A program made the position numbers and the translations under genes. The notes beneath the pieces were generated by a model. It worked only from the letters and a program-made list of their open reading frames with translations, did not search any database and had not been told where the DNA came from. A DNA stretch of 9,755 nucleotides from Nitrosomonas sp. (GTDB taxonomy: Bacteria; Pseudomonadota; Gammaproteobacteria; Burkholderiales; Nitrosomonadaceae): contig JAOULU010000039.1 of assembly GCA_029881855.1 (NCBI GenBank), positions 1 to 9,755 on the forward strand, read 5' to 3'. Shown one piece after another: positions 1-9,332 of this stretch (within the stretch, counting starts at the first letter, position 1; every line of letters begins with the position of its first letter).

Positions 1-100
1 GTGTGTCCGATAGTAAATGCGTATTTGCCAGCCAATAACCTCCACTTATGCCCACTATTAGCATGATAATAACTATAAATAATAGTAATGATTTACTCAT
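1..100 (-). CDS. Start of a probable efflux RND periplasmic adaptor (membrane fusion) subunit, cut by the window edge
   Basis: An ATG at 100-98 opens a frame of 33 codons that stays open to the edge of the window. It begins MSKSLLLF and continues as one hydrophobic stretch (about residues 4-19) ending in GGYWLA, which looks like an uncleaved N-terminal membrane anchor or signal sequence. The start codon lies inside the end of the upstream TolC-like gene: the shared bases ATGAGTAA give an 8-nt overlap, typical of translational coupling. An A/G-rich stretch (GGAAAAGAAG) lies just upstream as a possible ribosome binding site. In CusCBA/CzcCBA-type operons the gene after the outer-membrane channel is usually the periplasmic adaptor, and the short anchor followed by GYW is compatible with CusB-like proteins. 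The family call rests mainly on position, because only the anchor is visible and no adaptor domain can be checked. Confidence 0.6.
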   Translation of the reverse strand, partial: MSKSLLLFIVIIMLIVGISGGYWLANTHLLSDT

Positions 101-1403
101 AAATTTCTTCTTTTCCAACTGCGGCGGTTAATTTTGCTAATGCTTGGTTTGCTTCTGTAAAGGCATTCCAGTATTGCAACTCATGATTGAGTAAAGAAAT
201 CTGGCTGCGCAGTAAATTCAGGAAGTCAACTTTACTTACCTGATACCCTGCCAGCATAGAAGCAACTGTTTGCTGTGCTTGAGGAATGATGCCTGTTTTA
301 AATAATACCATTTGGTCTTTGGCACGTTGGAAATTGTAATAGTTTTGTGAGATTTGCATGCGTACATTATTCCATTCATCTTCAAGCGCATATTTATGTT
401 CTAATAACTCACTGCTGCGTTGATCGACGGCTTTGGACTGTTTTCTATGCATAAAAATAGGTATTCGCATGCTTAGATTGAGTGTTAACAAATCTGCACG
501 TTCCATGCCTGTGGATGGTTGGTCTCGACGAAAACCATAATAGGCCCCCAAGTTAAAATCAGGATAATAATCTTTTTTCGCTAAATCTAGCCGAACCTGT
601 GCAGCATCAATTGATTTGCGTTTTGAAGCCAATAAGGCACGATAAGTCTCGGCTTGTTGATAGAGTTTGTCTTCTGATATGACAGTAGGCAATGTTTCAG
701 CAACTTTATCAGGTAACTTTATAAATTGATTGGCTGCTTTTCCTAACAAAGCATTTAATTGAGCAGCGGTATTTTGGCGAGCATTCCTGAGTTTTAGTTG
801 TTGGTCATGTAAATTGGATAATTCCAACTGTGCGAGTAGAATATCTTGTTGTAGTCCTTTGCCAACTTCATATTTGGTGCGTGCGATCTGAATAAACTGG
901 CGTAATAAATGTTGATTGTCACCCACAATGTGTAAGGCATGGTCTAAATAAAATATTTGCCACCAAATATGTTTTACATGGCGCAATAACCACCATTTTG
1001 CTTCAGTTACATTATCAAGTGCCGCCGCTGCTTCAAATGAAGCAATTTCTTCTCGTAAAGAAAGCTTACCTGGAAAAGGAAATTGCTGGGAAATACCCGG
1101 CCCAAGCTGTGTCATATTCTCTTGGGCGGTATTAAAATTATCTACGGCCATATTTCTGGCGCTAAAACTGATTTCTGGGTCGGGAAGGGTGCCAACTTGT
1201 GACGGAATAGTTGCTAACGCTTGTGCACGGGCACGCATTTGTGCCAGATCAGGGTTGTTCTGTAGTGCAAGTTCAACAGCGTTATCTAGTGTCAATATCG
1301 TTTGTGATTCTCCCCTTAAAATACTTGAAGGCAAAAATAATACGGCTAGCATTAGCAGCTTCACCAATGCTGGGTAGTGTAAATTAAGCCGTAAATTAAT
1401 CAT
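93..1403 (-). CDS. TolC-family outer membrane efflux channel, CusC/CzcC-like
   Basis: Probable outer-membrane channel of a tripartite RND efflux pump, 436 residues from the chosen ATG. A basic N-terminus and hydrophobic segment (about residues 14-29) form a Sec signal peptide, though its cleavage site is not a clean AXA. The mature part starts with the OEP hallmark LTLDNAVELALQNNPDL (37-53), followed by IPSQVGTLPDPEISF and QQFPFPGKLSLR (106-117), wording that recalls heavy-metal efflux CusC/CzcC relatives. A second OEP half begins near residue 247, with long helices around AQVRLDLAKKDYYPDFNLGAYYG. No lipobox cysteine is visible, so it is probably not a lipoprotein. An in-frame TTG at 1436 would add 11 residues, but the ATG at 1403 places a normal signal peptide at the very N-terminus and is preferred. 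Neither start has a good Shine-Dalgarno sequence. The gene overlaps the next gene by 8 nt, suggesting one operon. The substrate (metal ions are the guess) cannot be read from this protein. Confidence 0.85.
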   Translation of the reverse strand: MINLRLNLHYPALVKLLMLAVLFLPSSILRGESQTILTLDNAVELALQNNPDLAQMRARAQALATIPSQVGTLPDPEISFSARNMAVDNFNTAQENMTQLGPGISQQFPFPGKLSLREEIASFEAAAALDNVTEAKWWLLRHVKHIWWQIFYLDHALHIVGDNQHLLRQFIQIARTKYEVGKGLQQDILLAQLELSNLHDQQLKLRNARQNTAAQLNALLGKAANQFIKLPDKVAETLPTVISEDKLYQQAETYRALLASKRKSIDAAQVRLDLAKKDYYPDFNLGAYYGFRRDQPSTGMERADLLTLNLSMRIPIFMHRKQSKAVDQRSSELLEHKYALEDEWNNVRMQISQNYYNFQRAKDQMVLFKTGIIPQAQQTVASMLAGYQVSKVDFLNLLRSQISLLNHELQYWNAFTEANQALAKLTAAVGKEEIYE

Positions 1404-1613
1404 GGTTGTATATCTTAAATATAACAATGCAATCAAGGTTGGGATTTCTAGGAAAATGTCGGCTTGTTCATAGGCAAATACTTAAAGCTAAAATTGTCCT
1501 TACTATGGCTTTAAATCCTGGAATGGGCGATATTATTCTAATTTTTACTTTATCAGAAAAACTTATCGCTAAAATTATTAGACACTGTGAGAATTGGCAT
1601 GCTATTTGTTAGA

Positions 1614-2624
1614 TTAATGCTTGATTATTGCAAAACGTTGACCAAGTTGTAACAATTCATCCCAGATGTCGCCTTTGGCTACACCTTTTATTATCTTGTC
1701 TATTTTGGCAGCTTGTAATAGTGCTTGTGTTAATAATTTTAAGTTGAGATATTTTGCCGCTGTGACCACTGTTTTTTGTCGGTCTCCCCATAATCGGGCT
1801 TCTTTTGTCAATTGTGCGGTTGCTATGCCTCTATCCAAACCCTCTCGTATGACTATTAACTGACGAATTTGTTCAGTTAATGTTGCAAGGATCAGAGGTG
1901 GTGCGAATCCTTCACCTTGTAGCCCGATTAATATTCGGTTGTAGCGGGCAGCGTTGGCTGTAATCATGGCGTCTGATAACTTAAATACATCATAACGGGC
2001 TACATTGAGTACGGCATCTTTAATTTGTTCGAATGACAAATGCCCTTTAGGATAGAGTAAGGCGAGTTTCATGATTTCTTGATGTGCTGCGAGTAAATTT
2101 CCTTCTACTTTATCCGCAAAAAATTGCAGCGTATCAAAGTCAGCCTTTTGTTGTTGTATGCTGAGACGCTGTCCTATCCACTTAGCGAGTTGTGCGTGTT
2201 CAACCGCATAGACTTGGAGTACTGTGCCTGCATCTTCAAGGGCTTTAAACCATTTGGTCGATTGACCTTGTTTGTCAATTTTGGGTAAGCTAATCAGGGT
2301 GATTGTATCTGGTGGTAGTGACCGACAAAAAGTTTCAATGGCTTTTCCACCCTCTCTGCCCGGTTTGCCAGAAGGTATACGGATGTCCATAATTCTGCGG
2401 TCGCCAAATAGTGATAAATTACTACCTGCAGTGAGTAAATCTGACCAGTTAAAGTGATGATCAATCGTTAAGATTTCCCGCTCGGTATAGCCGTTCTGAC
2501 GTGCATGATTACGAATACGGTCAGCAGCTTCGATAATGAGCAGTGGCTCGTTGCCAAATATTGTGTAGAGTGGTGAGGTTTGTTTTTGTAGCAGACTCGA
2601 TAGCTGTTCGGATTTTATTCGCAT
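1614..2624 (-). CDS. holA: DNA polymerase III delta subunit
   Basis: Delta subunit of the clamp loader, which opens the beta sliding clamp during replication; 336 residues, close to the usual length of about 340. The N-terminus (PLYTIFGNEPLLIIEAADRIR, about 18-38) is the family's RecA-like domain I without a working Walker A motif, as expected for delta. The clamp-binding element is visible as SLFGDRR (71-77), whose Leu-Phe pair corresponds to the residues that insert into the beta clamp in the E. coli protein. The domain II/III helices follow (KVEGNLLAAHQEIMKLALL; ARYDVFKLSDA), and the C-terminus is the helical collar domain. The ATG is only 3 nt after the lptE stop; a weak AGGA lies 14 nt upstream, so expression is probably coupled to lptE. 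The order leuS-lptE-holA is widely conserved in proteobacteria. Confidence 0.95.
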   Translation of the reverse strand: MRIKSEQLSSLLQKQTSPLYTIFGNEPLLIIEAADRIRNHARQNGYTEREILTIDHHFNWSDLLTAGSNLSLFGDRRIMDIRIPSGKPGREGGKAIETFCRSLPPDTITLISLPKIDKQGQSTKWFKALEDAGTVLQVYAVEHAQLAKWIGQRLSIQQQKADFDTLQFFADKVEGNLLAAHQEIMKLALLYPKGHLSFEQIKDAVLNVARYDVFKLSDAMITANAARYNRILIGLQGEGFAPPLILATLTEQIRQLIVIREGLDRGIATAQLTKEARLWGDRQKTVVTAAKYLNLKLLTQALLQAAKIDKIIKGVAKGDIWDELLQLGQRFAIIKH

Positions 2625-2627
2625 CGG

Positions 2628-3128
2628 CTATTCAGGTTTCCTAATTGCAGACAGTCGCCAAATAATCTGTTGTATCGCATCTGCTTGCATATCTTTATAG
2701 AGCATTCTTTCTTCAGCTTCTTTGGCCAAAATTTGTGCATCTAAGAATGGCAGAATACGCACTAAAGCAATTTCGTTCGTTGGGGTGATTTCTATACCGT
2801 TATTGTCAACAAGTTGATAGCTTATCCGAAAAATCAACTGAAATTCACGCACACGTCCACCACCAGAAAGCGATAAGATATTTCTTTGATTGGTTGCACT
2901 TAGAATTTTTAAAATAGCTTCTGCATCCTCAGCTTTTTTGACTAAGCGGGTTGTAGTGCTCGCATCAACTGCGCGTTCTAGATCAGCGCCGATAGTGTGT
3001 CCTAGTGGTGCAGAAATATGTAAAGATTCAAAGGGTAGATTGGAAATTTGGCCGCGTAATTTAAAACCACATGCAGTGAGTATACACAGTAATGCAATAA
3101 CAAATGCTATCTGTAGTGTTAGTTTCAT
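2628..3128 (-). CDS. lptE: LPS-assembly outer membrane lipoprotein LptE
   Basis: Partner and plug of the LptD barrel, which inserts lipopolysaccharide into the outer leaflet of the outer membrane. The 166-residue product has a short lipoprotein signal peptide (MKLTLQIAFVIALLCILTAC) with lipobox LTAC, so Cys20 would be lipidated. The mature protein starts CGFKLRG, the signature of this family (older name RlpB). The rest is a small alpha/beta domain in which LSLSGGGRVREFQLIFRISY (about 84-103) corresponds to the strand region that reaches into LptD. The ATG follows leuS by 31 nt. That gap is very AT-rich and contains TATAAT, but with no well-spaced -35 box, so an internal promoter is only a possibility. 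No clear Shine-Dalgarno sequence is visible. The gene runs almost directly into holA. Confidence 0.93.
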   Translation of the reverse strand: MKLTLQIAFVIALLCILTACGFKLRGQISNLPFESLHISAPLGHTIGADLERAVDASTTTRLVKKAEDAEAILKILSATNQRNILSLSGGGRVREFQLIFRISYQLVDNNGIEITPTNEIALVRILPFLDAQILAKEAEERMLYKDMQADAIQQIIWRLSAIRKPE

Positions 3129-3159
3129 TGGTTTTGTTTAATAATTATAATTCAATCGG

Positions 3160-5823
<2,664 letters not shown>

Positions 5824-5964
5824 TTATTTACATTGCCAAGAGTGATTTGATTGATGTATGCCTATGCTTGAGATGCTATTAGAATAAACTGATTTGTTGG
5901 CGTGTAAAAACCAGGAGAAAAGGGCCGAATCGTTTTATAGATTGACTAATAGAGGAGGTAATCT

Positions 5965-6040
5965 TGGGGTGGCTGATGGGGCTCGAACCCACGACAACCG
6001 GAATCACAATCCGGGACTCTACCAACTGAGCTACAGCCAC
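5965..6040 (-). tRNA. tRNA-His (anticodon GTG)
   Basis: The minus strand folds as a full cloverleaf: acceptor stem GTGGCTG/CAGCCAC, D arm with AGCTCAGTTGGTAGAG, anticodon loop with GTG at 6007-6005, and T arm with GGTTCGAGCC. The discriminator is C73 (5968), and a G is encoded at 6041 just before G1; the G-1:C73 pair is the identity element of histidine tRNA. CCA is encoded at 5967-5965. It is the last of three co-directional tRNA genes. No convincing intrinsic terminator follows before leuS. Confidence 0.97.
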
Positions 6041-6097
6041 CATATCAAAAGGAAAAGTATGGCGATTCAATCGAATTAAATCGACTTAAAATGATTA

Positions 6098-6126
6098 GCC
6101 ACAATATTGTTATAACTTTTTGTGGC
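6098..6126 (-). repeat. Trailer hairpin that includes the CCA end of tRNA-Arg
   Basis: On the minus-strand transcript, GCCACAA (discriminator G73, CCA and three trailer bases; 6126-6120) is complementary to TTGTGGC (6104-6098). This gives 7 bp with a 15-nt loop that itself contains the palindrome GTTATAAC. No U-run follows, so it is not an intrinsic terminator. Confidence 0.5.
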
Positions 6127-6199
6127 GTGCCCGACAGGGATCGAACCTGTAACCCCCAGCTTAGAAGGCTGGTGCTCTATCCAATTGAGCTACGGGCAC
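6123..6199 (-). tRNA. tRNA-Arg (anticodon TCT)
   Basis: The minus strand has a complete cloverleaf with acceptor stem GTGCCCG/CGGGCAC, D arm AGCTCAATTGGATAGAGC, anticodon stem CCAGC/GCTGG with loop CTTCTAA (TCT at 6165-6163, reading AGA), and T arm CAGGTTCGATCCCTG. Discriminator G73 and an encoded CCA close the gene at 6123. It lies between tRNA-Pro and tRNA-His in the same transcript; the G73-CCA end can also pair with trailer sequence (see the hairpin at 6098-6126). Confidence 0.97.
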
Positions 6200-6209
6200 C
6201 GATCGGGCG

Positions 6210-6226
6210 ACCCTAAAAAATAGGGT
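6210..6226 (-). repeat. Inverted repeat in the Pro-Arg tRNA spacer
   Basis: ACCCTA (6210-6215) and TAGGGT (6221-6226) form a 6-bp stem with a 5-nt loop. On the minus-strand transcript the loop is all U. It lies in the short 33-nt spacer between tRNA-Pro and tRNA-Arg. A role in processing is inferred; it could also be a weak attenuator. Confidence 0.5.
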
Positions 6227-6232
6227 TGTTAT

Positions 6233-6309
6233 TGGTCGGGGTGGAGAGATTTGAACTCCCGACATCCTGGTCCCAAACCAGGCGCGCTACCAGGCTACGC
6301 TACACCCCG
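6233..6309 (-). tRNA. tRNA-Pro (anticodon TGG)
   Basis: First gene of the tRNA operon. The cloverleaf on the minus strand has acceptor stem CGGGGTG/CACCCCG, anticodon stem CCTGG/CCAGG with loop TTTGGGA (TGG at 6275-6273, reading CCA and by wobble other proline codons), T arm GGGAGTTCAAATCTCTC, discriminator A73 and encoded CCA. The 5' end lies only about 5 nt downstream of the predicted transcription start, so the primary transcript would have almost no leader. Confidence 0.97.
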
Positions 6310-6320
6310 GAAAAGGCGAC

Positions 6321-6349
6321 ACTATACCTTCTCTGGTATAAAACGTCAA
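6321..6349 (-). promoter_or_regulatory. Sigma70 promoter of the Pro-Arg-His tRNA operon
   Basis: Minus-strand -35 TTGACG (6349-6344), a 17-bp spacer, and -10 TATAGT (6326-6321): 5 of 6 matches in each hexamer with ideal spacing. The next six bases are GTCGCC, a GC-rich discriminator of the kind that makes stable-RNA promoters sensitive to ppGpp and DksA. The predicted start near 6314 is about 5 nt before tRNA-Pro. The -35/-10 call is direct from sequence; stringent control is inferred from the discriminator. Confidence 0.85.
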
Positions 6350-6493
6350 TTTTCTTGCTTGCGTAAATTGCCATTCAGTAATTCCAAATGCATCTTCAAT
6401 TACTTGTGTTTTTAAGGGATGGTTTTTGCTGTATTATGCACTCGGTCATAATTTATGGCTAATTAATCCAAAATCATGTAAACAAACGAAAAA

Positions 6494-6512
6494 ATATAAC
6501 TTGTTATATAAT
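6494..6512 (+). promoter_or_regulatory. Possible dksA -10 box overlapped by a 7+7 palindrome
   Basis: ATATAAC (6494-6500), a TT spacer and GTTATAT (6503-6509) form a perfect inverted repeat. A TATAAT at 6507-6512 overlaps its right arm and lies 61 nt before the dksA ATG. No acceptable -35 box is seen 16-18 nt upstream. An alternative weak pair further upstream (TTGCTG at 6426-6431 and CATAAT at 6447-6452) has only a 15-nt spacer. The arrangement is compatible with an operator on the core promoter, but the region is very AT-rich. Confidence 0.35.
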
Positions 6513-6522
6513 ACGTTTTCTG

Positions 6523-6542
6523 ATAAAAAGTACGGTTTTTAT
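6523..6542 (+). repeat. AT-rich hairpin in the dksA leader
   Basis: ATAAAAA (6523-6529) and TTTTTAT (6536-6542) can form a 7-bp stem with a 6-nt loop (GTACGG) between the putative -10 box and the ribosome binding site. All pairs are A-T, so stability is low. Confidence 0.3.
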
Positions 6543-6560
6543 ACACAACCAGAATTACAC

Positions 6561-6565
6561 AGGAG
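6561..6565 (+). promoter_or_regulatory. Ribosome binding site of dksA
   Basis: A consensus AGGAG lies 8 nt before the ATG at 6574. It fixes the start of dksA and is one of the strongest Shine-Dalgarno sequences in the window. Confidence 0.85.
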
Positions 6566-6573
6566 CATTAAAG

Positions 6574-6999
6574 ATGCCACGAGAGCAACAAAGCAAACAA
6601 GTGACTCCCTATCAGCCCAAAGCAGGGGAAGAATATATGAGTCCTGAGCAACTTGAGCATTTTCGTAAGATACTGGATGGTATGAAAATAGAGATGGGTC
6701 AAGATATTGACCGTGCAGTACACACAATGCAGGATGAGGCGACGGTTTTTGCAGATCCGAATGATCGAGCCAGTCAAGAATCTGATATGACTCTTGAGCT
6801 ACGTAATCGCGACAGAGAACGCAAATTGATCAAAAAGATTGATGAGATTATTGGGAAGATAGATGCTGGTGAATATGGTTATTGTGATAGTTGCGGTATA
6901 GAGATAGGTTTGAAACGTCTTGAGGCACGTCCTACGGCAACATTGTGTATTGATTGCAAGACGCTTGATGAAATACGAGAAAAACAAATGGCCAAGTAA
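6574..6999 (+). CDS. dksA: RNA polymerase-binding transcription factor DksA
   Basis: DksA binds in the secondary channel of RNA polymerase and, with ppGpp, lowers rRNA and tRNA promoter activity and raises amino-acid biosynthesis promoters. The 141-residue protein (E. coli: 151) has an N-terminal helix with a long coiled coil. The coiled-coil tip DPNDRASQES (61-70) keeps the two acidic residues (Asp61, Asp64) needed for activity, followed by LELRNRDRERKLIKKI. The zinc finger is C104-X2-C107-X17-C125-X2-C128 (YCDSCG ... LCIDC), the full four-cysteine form, and the end REKQMAK matches the family. The start at 6574 has AGGAG 8 nt upstream. The gene is single, divergent from the tRNA operon and convergent with pnp, with a terminator at 7018-7058. 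Confidence 0.97.
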   Translation: MPREQQSKQVTPYQPKAGEEYMSPEQLEHFRKILDGMKIEMGQDIDRAVHTMQDEATVFADPNDRASQESDMTLELRNRDRERKLIKKIDEIIGKIDAGEYGYCDSCGIEIGLKRLEARPTATLCIDCKTLDEIREKQMAK

Positions 7000-7017
7000 A
7001 TCATTTGTTTTCTTGTG

Positions 7018-7058
7018 TCATAAAAAAACCCTGTTCATTATACAGGGTTTTTTTATGA
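7018..7058. terminator. Bidirectional intrinsic terminator between dksA and pnp
   Basis: A 17-bp perfect stem pairs 7018-7034 with 7042-7058 around a 7-nt loop. Its core is CCCTGT/ACAGGG, flanked by seven As on the left and seven Ts on the right, so each strand reads as a GC core followed by a U-run. It sits 18 nt after the dksA stop and 17 nt after the pnp stop and would end both convergent transcripts. Confidence 0.9.
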
Positions 7059-7075
7059 TACTTTACACAAGTATT

Positions 7076-9205
7076 CTATGCATCAGACGGTTCAGCGTCA
7101 TTCTCCGCATCATTTTTTGCATCAGCGGCAATCGCTTTCATACTTAAGCGTAGTCGTCCCTTATCATCGGCCTCAAGCACTTTTACACGAACTTGTTGAC
7201 CTTCACTTAAATGGTCTGAAATATTGTTAACACGTTCATTAGCAATTTGAGAGATATGTAGCAAACCATCTTTACCTGGTAGGACACTGACAATTGCACC
7301 AAAATCAAGTAATTTTAATACAGTGCCATCGTAAACTCGTCCAACCTCAACTTCTGCGGTGATATCTTCAATACGTTTTTTGGCAAGTTCGCCACCTTCA
7401 GAGCTAACACAAGCAATGGTGACTGAGCCGTCATCTGTGATGTCAATAGTGGTGCCTGTTTCTTCTGTTAATGCACGTATTACTGCGCCACCTTTGCCTA
7501 TTACATCACGAATTTTTTCAGGATTTATCTTAAGCTTAATAATGCGCGGCGCATGGATAGAAATGTCTTCACGCGTTGATGGCATCGCTTGTTTCATAAT
7601 CTCAAGAATATGTAAGCGACCTTCTTTAGCCTGAATCAGAGCAGCATGCATAATGTCCTTTGTGATACCTTGGATCTTGATATCCATCTGTAAGGCAGTG
7701 ATCCCTTGCTCTGTACCAGCTACTTTAAAATCCATATCGCCGAGATGATCTTCGTCACCAAGAATATCGGTGAGTACAGCAAAGCGATTGTCTTCTTTGA
7801 TCAATCCCATAGCAATGCCTGCAACATGAGCTTTTAACGGAACACCTGCGTCCATTAATGAAAGGCAGCCACCGCAAACTGAGGCCATTGAACTGGAGCC
7901 ATTTGATTCAGTGACTTCAGAAACCACCCGTAATGAATAGCCAAATTCTTCGAGTGAAGGCAGTACCGCGATTAATGCGCGTTTTGCAAGTCTACCGTGT
8001 CCGATCTCACGGCGTTTGGGTGTGCCAACACGCCCTGTTTCTCCAGTGGCATACGGTGGCATGTTGTAATGCAACATAAAACGGTCTGTATAATCACCTT
8101 GTAATGAATCAATTCTTTGTTCATCACGTGTCGTGCCAAGTGTTGCAACAGCTAACGCTTGCGTTTCCCCACGTGTGAAAAGTACTGAACCATGTGTGCG
8201 TGGCAATACGCCATTACGAATAGTTATTTCTCTAACAGTACGTGTGCCACGCCCATCAATACGGGGCTCCCCATCAAGTATTTGATTACGGACTATTTTA
8301 GACTCAAGTGCGAAAAACGCTTCATTAAAAGCTTGTGGGTCAGGCCCATCTTCTGTGCCTATGCCGAGTTCAGTTGAGACGCGTAAATTGATTTCTTTAA
8401 TGGCTTCTGATCGCGCTTGCTTTTGTTTTATATTGAAGGCTTCACGTAAATCTTTTTCGGCTAATTTGTTAATTTTTTTAATTAAGCTGGTATCTTTCTC
8501 GGGTGCAGCCCAATCCCATGCAGTAACGCCTGCCTCATCAGCTAATTCATTTATAGCAGTAATGACTGCTTGCATTTGTTCATGGCCAAAAGTAACTGCA
8601 CCCAGCATAACGTCTTCTGACAATTCCATAGCTTCTGATTCCACCATGAGAACCGCCTGTTTTGTACCAGCTACAATAAGGTTTAATTTTGTTTCGCCAA
8701 GCTCTGTTGTTGTCGGGTTAAGGACATACTCATCATTAATATAGCCAACTCGAGCAGCACCAATAGGGCCATCAAAAGGTATTCCTGATAATACAAGTGC
8801 GGCAGAAGCGCCAATTAAAGCTGGAATATCTGCATCAATTTCGTCATCAGAAGAAATGACGGTGGCGATAACTTGTACTTCGTTGTAAAAGCCATCTGGG
8901 AAGAGAGGGCGAATCGGGCGATCTATTAATCTTGAGGTGAGTGTTTCTTTCTCGGAAGGTCGTCCTTCACGTTTAAAAAAGCTGCCAGGTATCCTGCCAG
9001 CAGCATAAAATTTTTCCTGATAATCAACAGTTAAAGGAAAAAAGTCTTGCCCTTGCTTTACATTCTTTGCGCCAACTACGGTCACCAATACTACTGTATC
9101 GTCCATTGTAACCATTACTGCGCCATGTGCTTGTCTAGCTATTTCACCCGTTTCCAGCGTCAGCTGATGGCGTCCGTATGTGATGCTTTTCTTAATAGGT
9201 TTCAA
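7076..9205 (-). CDS. pnp: Polynucleotide phosphorylase (TTG start)
   Basis: Phosphorolytic 3'-5' exoribonuclease of mRNA decay, usually a homotrimer in the RNA degradosome; 709 residues, against 711 in E. coli. The first RNase PH domain covers about residues 5-220, followed by a helical linker. The second PH domain carries the active site: TESNGSSSM (432-440, serines 437-439) and the acidic pair Asp486 and Asp492 in [15 protein letters not shown] domain has the GXXG loop VIGKGG (568-573), then an S1 domain (about 621-690, [19 protein letters not shown]) and a short acidic tail. The start codon is TTG (9205-9203), chosen because AAGGA lies 7 nt upstream and because [16 protein letters not shown] matches the conserved N-terminus; the first internal Met is residue 31. 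A TTG start is, from memory, also used by E. coli pnp. It lies 127 nt downstream of rpsO. Confidence 0.97.
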   Translation of the reverse strand: MKPIKKSITYGRHQLTLETGEIARQAHGAVMVTMDDTVVLVTVVGAKNVKQGQDFFPLTVDYQEKFYAAGRIPGSFFKREGRPSEKETLTSRLIDRPIRPLFPDGFYNEVQVIATVISSDDEIDADIPALIGASAALVLSGIPFDGPIGAARVGYINDEYVLNPTTTELGETKLNLIVAGTKQAVLMVESEAMELSEDVMLGAVTFGHEQMQAVITAINELADEAGVTAWDWAAPEKDTSLIKKINKLAEKDLREAFNIKQKQARSEAIKEINLRVSTELGIGTEDGPDPQAFNEAFFALESKIVRNQILDGEPRIDGRGTRTVREITIRNGVLPRTHGSVLFTRGETQALAVATLGTTRDEQRIDSLQGDYTDRFMLHYNMPPYATGETGRVGTPKRREIGHGRLAKRALIAVLPSLEEFGYSLRVVSEVTESNGSSSMASVCGGCLSLMDAGVPLKAHVAGIAMGLIKEDNRFAVLTDILGDEDHLGDMDFKVAGTEQGITALQMDIKIQGITKDIMHAALIQAKEGRLHILEIMKQAMPSTREDISIHAPRIIKLKINPEKIRDVIGKGGAVIRALTEETGTTIDITDDGSVTIACVSSEGGELAKKRIEDITAEVEVGRVYDGTVLKLLDFGAIVSVLPGKDGLLHISQIANERVNNISDHLSEGQQVRVKVLEADDKGRLRLSMKAIAADAKNDAENDAEPSDA

Positions 9206-9212
9206 TTAACAA

Positions 9213-9217
9213 TCCTT
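9213..9217 (-). promoter_or_regulatory. Ribosome binding site of pnp
   Basis: AAGGA on the minus strand lies 7 nt before the TTG at 9205. It decides in favour of this non-ATG start, since no ATG or GTG in frame lies nearby. Confidence 0.75.
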
Positions 9218-9248
9218 TTTTGATGAATATATTCCCATTTAGCTTTGT

Positions 9249-9326
9249 TTCTATGCATTATTATCAATTATAACTTTGTTTTTATTGAGAACAATTAGTA
9301 GATTGGACTGCTAGTCGGGCATAGAA
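9249..9326 (-). repeat. Long-range inverted repeat in the pnp leader
   Basis: TTCTATGC (9249-9256) and GCATAGAA (9319-9326) are perfectly complementary over 8 bp and enclose 62 nt of the rpsO-pnp spacer. In the minus-strand transcript this would close a large stem-loop starting just after the rpsO stop. In E. coli, pnp is autoregulated through a leader stem cut by RNase III; a similar role here is only inferred. Confidence 0.35.
9267..9294 (-). promoter_or_regulatory. Possible internal promoter for pnp
   Basis: Minus-strand TTGTTC (9294-9289), a 16-bp spacer and a perfect TATAAT (9272-9267) lie in the rpsO-pnp spacer, about 60 nt before the pnp start. A second pnp promoter downstream of rpsO is known in E. 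coli. The -35 is weak, so confidence is moderate. Confidence 0.45.
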
Positions 9327-9332
9327 TAATTT

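Noticed and set aside
1434..1436. TTG start adding 11 residues to the TolC-like protein
   Set aside because: It has no ribosome binding site and would place extra residues before an otherwise normal signal peptide; the ATG at 1403 is preferred.
1406..1612. Plus-strand open frame of 68 codons between the TolC-like gene and holA
   Set aside because: It nearly fills the gap, but no ribosome binding site precedes it, the product is not recognisable and it would be the only plus-strand gene here. Chance in AT-rich DNA is more likely.
5876..5952. CTATTAG/CTAATAG 7-bp inverted repeat downstream of tRNA-His
   Set aside because: The arms are far apart (63 nt), AT-rich and not followed by a U-run, so it is neither a convincing terminator nor a likely structure.
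5894..6079. Plus- and minus-strand open frames across the tRNA-His gene
   Set aside because: They run through a certain tRNA gene; frames that read tRNA sequence are a common artefact.
6426..6647. Plus-strand frame overlapping the dksA start
   Set aside because: It is out of frame with dksA, lacks a ribosome binding site and covers the probable promoter and leader.
8355..8744. Plus-strand open frame of 129 codons inside pnp
   Set aside because: It is antisense to strongly conserved PNPase coding sequence, has no ribosome binding site and no recognisable protein character. It is a shadow of pnp.
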